DNA of 64,000 nt, taken from positions 20,908,129 through 20,972,128 of the forward strand of contig JABAKD010000002.1 in NCBI GenBank assembly GCA_012845835.1, given 5' to 3'. The notes beneath the pieces are model-generated. The model saw nothing but the letters and a program-made list of their open reading frames with translations, had not been told where the DNA came from and did no database searches. The position numbers and the translations under genes are program-made. The DNA is from Undaria pinnatifida (Eukaryota; Sar; Phaeophyceae; Laminariales; Alariaceae). Shown here piece by piece: positions 59,901 through 64,000 of this stretch (within the stretch, counting starts at the first letter, position 1; each line of letters begins with the position of its first letter).

Positions 59901-61956
59901 ACAGGTTTTAAAACATCGAAAGATACGCAGGTTTGAGCTAAGTAGAAGGACATCTCATTTTCGATTCCGTTTCATCGTGTCAAAAGTAACCCAACTACGG
60001 AAGACGGTGCAGGCATCCTCCCACCGATCTGGCTTGAGTCCGGAGAGCGCATGCTGTGGTCGTGGGTCCCCAAGACTGCGGCTGTGCGTGCTTCCGCCGC
60101 TCTCCAACGTCGAGTGCTCGTATCGGTCGAACAAATTTTCAGATTTCGATTTTTCGAATCGTGTAACAAACAGGCAACTCTGAGCCACGAAAATATACAT
60201 ATGGTGCGCAAGTAGCTCTTGCTCTCCTTGAGCTCGCTGAACACCAGCACGCATGTGTGGTGCGTGGCGTGTTTGGTGTGTGGAGTCGGTGTGGTCTACT
60301 CATACCCTGACTCCTGACTGGTTCGAGATACATGAGCTGCAGCATGGTGTGCTGCATACGAGGCACGTACATACACACAGCGTGTGTTTGTGTACGACGA
60401 AATATTCGCGTCGCGTATCAGGCATACGGTACGGTACACGATGTGCGCATACGATAGAGTATCCACAGATCTCCTGCTGCTGCCGCTTCTTTCATGCTGC
60501 TTTCAAGTACATAAAATGGCGGCGTATACCTTGTAAATCGTGAGATGTACTCCTTGCATGTTGTTCTGTGGTTCTTTGCGTCTATAGGAATAACACGACA
60601 TGCACGCAGGTTTAGGCATCAGCACTGGCGATAACGCGAGATCCGTGTGGGGTCGGTGCAGTGTGCTCCTATGGGTGGTCGGCATGGCCTAGCCTAATGC
60701 AGTGATGAGGAAATTTCCAAAAAACGTGCGGACTGAAAGATCCTCATTATCCACCTCTTCTAGGAATAACGCGTAGTACCATGAACCTTACCGGTAGTCT
60801 CCATCAACAAATTGTCGCGCCCACGGCGGTCGCAGCCACCACAGCTTTGACAGATGCCCCTGTGACGCGATGTGGGTTTAGCGAGCAAGTTAGGCAAACA
60901 ACAAGCAGCAAATGGAAGTGTGTTCAACGAGCGAAAAGTTGCGTGGGCAAATGTTGTGGGACAGGAAGGAATAAAACGCAGTTACCGGAAGAGGACATGA
61001 CATTCCGTGCATATACGGAGTATTATTTATTTGTGAAATTAAAGGTGGGGGACACAGAGTGCCCCCTGCAGGTCTGCCAATTGAGCAGGTCCTCGGAGAG
61101 TACTCACTTTCGTTCCTTCGTAGAGATGTAGCTTTATTCGTTTCCACCAGAGCCCGGGATAGCTTCTGAGATCGGAGGCGCGTGCCTCCGATCTAATTCC
61201 TAACTTCCCCGAATATAAACCGCCAACCTTATCATACGAAACCCATCCAAATGATCTCAAATTCGGATACCTACAGGCCTTTCGAGGCCGTATCTTAACA
61301 TATTATTTTCGCGTACCTCTTTTAGCGAAGCGCCTTCGAGGCTGGCTAGGTGGCGCCCGCTGTCATTACAGCAGTACGGTACTCGTGCGAGGGCATTGAA
61401 AACTGTTTTGTGTAGTACCGCTGCCAGTAATACTGCTGTCAATGCTGTACCACACTCGTGGACGGTGGGGATGAGGGATAAGGGATGGACGAGGACGGCT
61501 TGATGCTTTCAGTTGCTTTGTCTTTGGTCGCATCGTTGGGGTAACGCCGCATAAAAAGGCTTGCAAAGATGAGTACGATTGACCTGAAATTCGTCGAACT
61601 CACGGCTGACGTCCTTGAAAATTATTTGGTATAAAATGTACCAGGTAGATAGCGGGGTCTGCTTCACCGACCTGGTACACTAGCGGCAATATCCACTCTG
61701 CGATGCCCCCCTCTGCCGCTTCCAATGCGTCGTACAGATCGTGAGGACAGAAGCACGTGGCCGCCGGCATGTCTGGCGTCACCATAAGGTCCGGGTGGGC
61801 ATCCCAATGCATCATGCGAAGGTCTGTGAAAGGCAAGGCGCCTTTCCGAATGGCAGCATGGATGTGCCTCAGGGCGTCACAGTGGTCATCCACCACATGG
61901 CAGCGGAGAGGTGCAACACGGCCACGCTTGCGCCGGCTGAGACTATTTCCTTCCAT
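56948..61956 (-). CDS. UPF0489 family protein (C5orf22-like)
   Basis: Homologue of animal C5orf22 (UPF0489), a conserved protein with arginase-fold-like motifs and no established activity. Exons in coding order: 61956 to ~61672, ~59038-58574, 57808-56948. A short exon of ~10 residues between the first two was not found. Exon 1 starts at an ATG in an ideal GCCACCATGG context and encodes CHVVDDHCDALRHIHAAIRK and HWDAHPDLMVTPDMPA (residues 50-65), the metal-site-like motif. Exon 2 carries VGQVKATEKLRVSSTAPYFV, then a low-complexity linker and PWVLDICL, which splices to DYFTTENPF. Animal homologues read DIDLDFF here, so the usual middle Asp is Cys. Exon 3 ends with PGVVTVARSEGDGYVP and a normal stop. 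A poly-Glu/Gly acidic insert lies mid-exon 3. It diverges from ARL2 with ~300 bp between starts. Confidence 0.92.
57809..58573 (-). other. UPF0489 intron between DICL and DYF exons
   Basis: A regular GT-AG intron. An internal short repeat (ACCAATATATTTTCTTATTT / TCACAATATTTTCTGATT) is visible near 57980-58020. Nothing else is recognised. Confidence 0.8.
59039..61668 (-). other. UPF0489 intron 1 region
   Basis: Contains one inverted copy of a dispersed repeat (61558-61622) and a + strand 116-codon open frame at 60781-61131 with a Cys-rich stretch (KCVQRAKSCVGKCCG) resembling transposon CXC-type zinc motifs. That frame has no start context or splice support. A ~30 bp coding gap in the host protein (between LVYQ and LPPF) should be filled by an unidentified mini-exon here. 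Confidence 0.5.
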
Positions 61957-62257
61957 GGTGGCAGTGCTATGAGCAATGAGAGCGCTTGCTGTGAACTCTC
62001 GAAGCTTGCGTGTCAAATGCTTCGTCTTTGTTCTGCGTTGCTGTTGCTGTTGGTTGTTCTGGTCCCAAGTGCCAGCGTGAGTAGGGATTCATTTTATACA
62101 AAACAACAATAATTAGGCAATCTGTCCCCAACAAAATAATGCTCATTGATAATACTCAACTCCTCAGCTTCCGAGCGAGAAGCGTGAGCGCCCTTTGTTC
62201 CGAGAGGAACCTGGTTCCCAACATTGCCACGAGGATACGTTGTAGGCTTCCGACGGC
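61957..62257. promoter_or_regulatory. Divergent promoter between UPF0489 and ARL2
   Basis: About 300 bp between the ATG at 61956 (-) and the ATG at 62258 (+). No TATA box or named element is evident. It is the same arrangement and scale as the helicase/cathepsin pair. Confidence 0.6.
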
Positions 62258-63081
62258 ATGGGTCTTCTCAGCATACTCAAGAAAGTGAAGCAAAAGGAAA
62301 AGGAGGTCCGGCTGCTGATCTTGTGAGCGCTCTCCTTTTACGCAATATAATAAGTTTTGAATTTGAAAAATCGAAAGGTATCCTCGTTGTGATCACGAAG
62401 CAACCCAGGTACCAAATACGTCGTACCACAGGTATCGCGTATTGCAGCTTTTCACCTGCTGTGGTCTTCCGCGCTGCCGGTGGGCCGGCTTTTGCTACGA
62501 GGTATCCACTCCAGCTTTACCCCGACGTCGAGTAGCTCTTTTAGAACGCCCTCCATGCGATGCACACACCCTGGCGCGTACACTGCTCGCAAGAAGTGTT
62601 GCCTATTGTCTGGAAATCACGTAGATATGACGATATCGCTTTGGTTCACAGATACCCAAGGCAAGGCGGTTTGACATAGCCTCGCACATTTAACCCCAAG
62701 TCGATGTGTTTACTACTACTGCTGCTCATCGTCGAGATGCCACTGACATCTTGCAACAAGACCAAGGCTATCGACTGGGCATGCAGACATCAGGTAGAGG
62801 CAAGGAAAGTTGGATAGCACGTCGTTTCTCCCCTCAAAATCACGTCGATATTCCAAGATCGATTCTTATTATTTCACATCCACCCGCCCCTCCAAAGGGG
62901 TCTCGACAACGCCGGCAAGACGACGATCGTGAAGAAGTTCAACGGCGATGACATAAGCACCATCGAGCCGACCCTCGGATTCAACATCAAGACGCTAGAG
63001 TACAAGGGCTACCAGCTCAACGTGTGGGACGTGGGCGGCCAGCAGACCATCCGGTCGTACTGGAGGAACTACTTCGAGCAG
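62258..63081 (+). CDS. ARL2: ADP-ribosylation factor-like GTPase ARL2 (3' partial)
   Basis: A small GTPase that works with tubulin-folding cofactors in microtubule biogenesis and as a release factor for lipidated cargo. Exons: 62258-62322 and 62898-63081, joined in phase to give 83 residues. The sequence starts [20 protein letters not shown], typical of ARL2, with the usual second-position Gly. G1/P-loop is GLDNAGKTT (23-31), switch I has PTLGFNIKT (Thr48), and switch II/G3 is [19 protein letters not shown] (65-83). Animal ARL2 has 184 residues, so about 100 residues with the G4 (NKQD) and G5 motifs are missing. No downstream exon is recognisable in 63082-64000, so the gene must continue beyond the right edge across an intron longer than 900 bp. 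Confidence 0.95.
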
Positions 63082-64000
63082 GTGACCATGATTGATAGTG
63101 AGCAAGTACCGGTGGATGCACATATTATACCGCGGCCTACCGACGACACATACACGCCGCGGCCTAACGGTGACGTCGAAGCTGCCGCGCGACGAACCGT
63201 TCGTGTGTGAGTTGGGGAGGAATCGCTGCCGCGATGCCATAGCATGGGACTCGTGGGTGGACGCCTTGTGCCTGCGGGTGGTCTATCCGATGACAGCTAT
63301 CAAAAGCTATGAGGTAGATAAGTAGCTGCCTGCAATACACAGCAGTAGACCGCGCTCCCCGTGTCGTGAGTATATTACCCACCTAGTTCCTTTGCCCGAG
63401 TTCAGTTCCAGTATTTGACTGCGTGTCGAAGGCTAACGTTATTGTGCTTCGTCTCGTTTATGAAAGTCGGTCGTCGACGTTGCACGAAGCCAAGCTGTTG
63501 AAGGTTTCTCGATCCGTCGACCTCAAGACAAACGCGAACACTAGCCATATGGCAAACAATGACAGTTATGTAGACGATCCTGGCAAAAGGCCCCACGATC
63601 GTTTGAGTTAATGCAACCCCTTCGCTCAAAACAGAAAATTGTATTCGCGTCTTTTAACTACAAGCTTTTTCGTGCTTTTTACAGCATCAATACTGTATCT
63701 GGGACAATAACGACATATCACGAATCCTTACTGAACACGGCATAGCTTTAAATAAGGCCTCAGAACATCTCCCGACTAACGTAAAGCGTGCTCGTTATGG
63801 TCTCTAGGAGGTGTTGGGGCCCTTGTATCTGAAAGGGAGCGCAGGCATTTCTGTGTTGGCATCACGAAACGAAATTGCTCAATATCAAGAATTTTTACCG
63901 TTCCGGAGCTCCTGTTTGGTATCTACACTCTGCTGTGGCCACGTAGGACGCTACGGACGGTCGAACTAGATGCCAAGGTAGGTTCGCCTAGTAGTGCTTG
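63082..64000 (+). other. ARL2 intron 2, open at window edge
   Basis: Follows a GTGACC donor. I looked for the next conserved ARL2 segment (TDGLIWVVDSADR-like) in all + frames by eye and did not find it. No repeat is recognised. Confidence 0.65.

Noticed and set aside
60781-61131. 116-codon frame with a Cys-rich segment in a UPF0489 intron
   Set aside because: The Cys pattern is only vaguely like a CXC motif. No repeat boundaries, splice partners or second copy were found.

Overview
The window is nuclear DNA of an intron-rich eukaryote. It holds parts or all of five conserved protein genes split into short exons with ordinary GT-AG introns. The introns are long (up to about 13 kb) and full of microsatellites, tRNA-derived SINEs and inverted-repeat elements. 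The GC-rich exons, large repeat-filled introns, strictly alternating gene orientation and TTAGGG-type telomeric repeats together suggest a brown alga (Ectocarpus-like stramenopile). This is inference from style, not from a species-diagnostic gene.

Gene order: (1) prolyl 4-hydroxylase, + strand, 992-9299, entered from the left edge and lacking its 5' exons; (2) an IGHMBP2/SMUBP-2-type superfamily 1 helicase, - strand, 12587-36568, 12 exons; (3) a cathepsin Z/X cysteine protease, + strand, 36678-52571, 7 exons; (4) a UPF0489 (C5orf22-like) protein, - strand, 56948-61956, at least 3 exons; (5) ARL2, + strand, from 62258 and running off the right edge. The genes alternate + - + - +. This gives two tight divergent promoters (36.4-36.7 kb and 61.96-62.26 kb) and two convergent intergenic gaps (9.3-12.6 kb and 52.6-56.9 kb). 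All exon junctions listed were worked out by hand from splice sites, reading-frame phase and family alignment from memory. No transcript was available.

The accessory content is the unusual part. Helicase intron 2 (22453-35615) carries a roughly 7.5 kb foldback-like palindromic structure with nested inverted arms and subterminal tandem repeats, embedded in a minisatellite. Cathepsin intron 1 (36804-44313) carries a ~300 bp tandem repeat disrupted by a 791 bp PIF/Harbinger-like element with a clear TTA target duplication, and an interstitial telomeric array framed by an inverted repeat. Two mariner-like MITEs lie in hydroxylase introns. Another MITE family is nested in a second copy of the Harbinger-like element. 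There are two tRNA-SINE families and a four-copy intronic repeat.

The five genes do not form a pathway. They look like unrelated housekeeping or secretory functions: ER proline hydroxylation, RNA/DNA helicase, lysosomal protease, an uncharacterised arginase-fold-like protein, and a tubulin-cofactor GTPase. No CRISPR array, rRNA operon or complete tRNA gene was seen.
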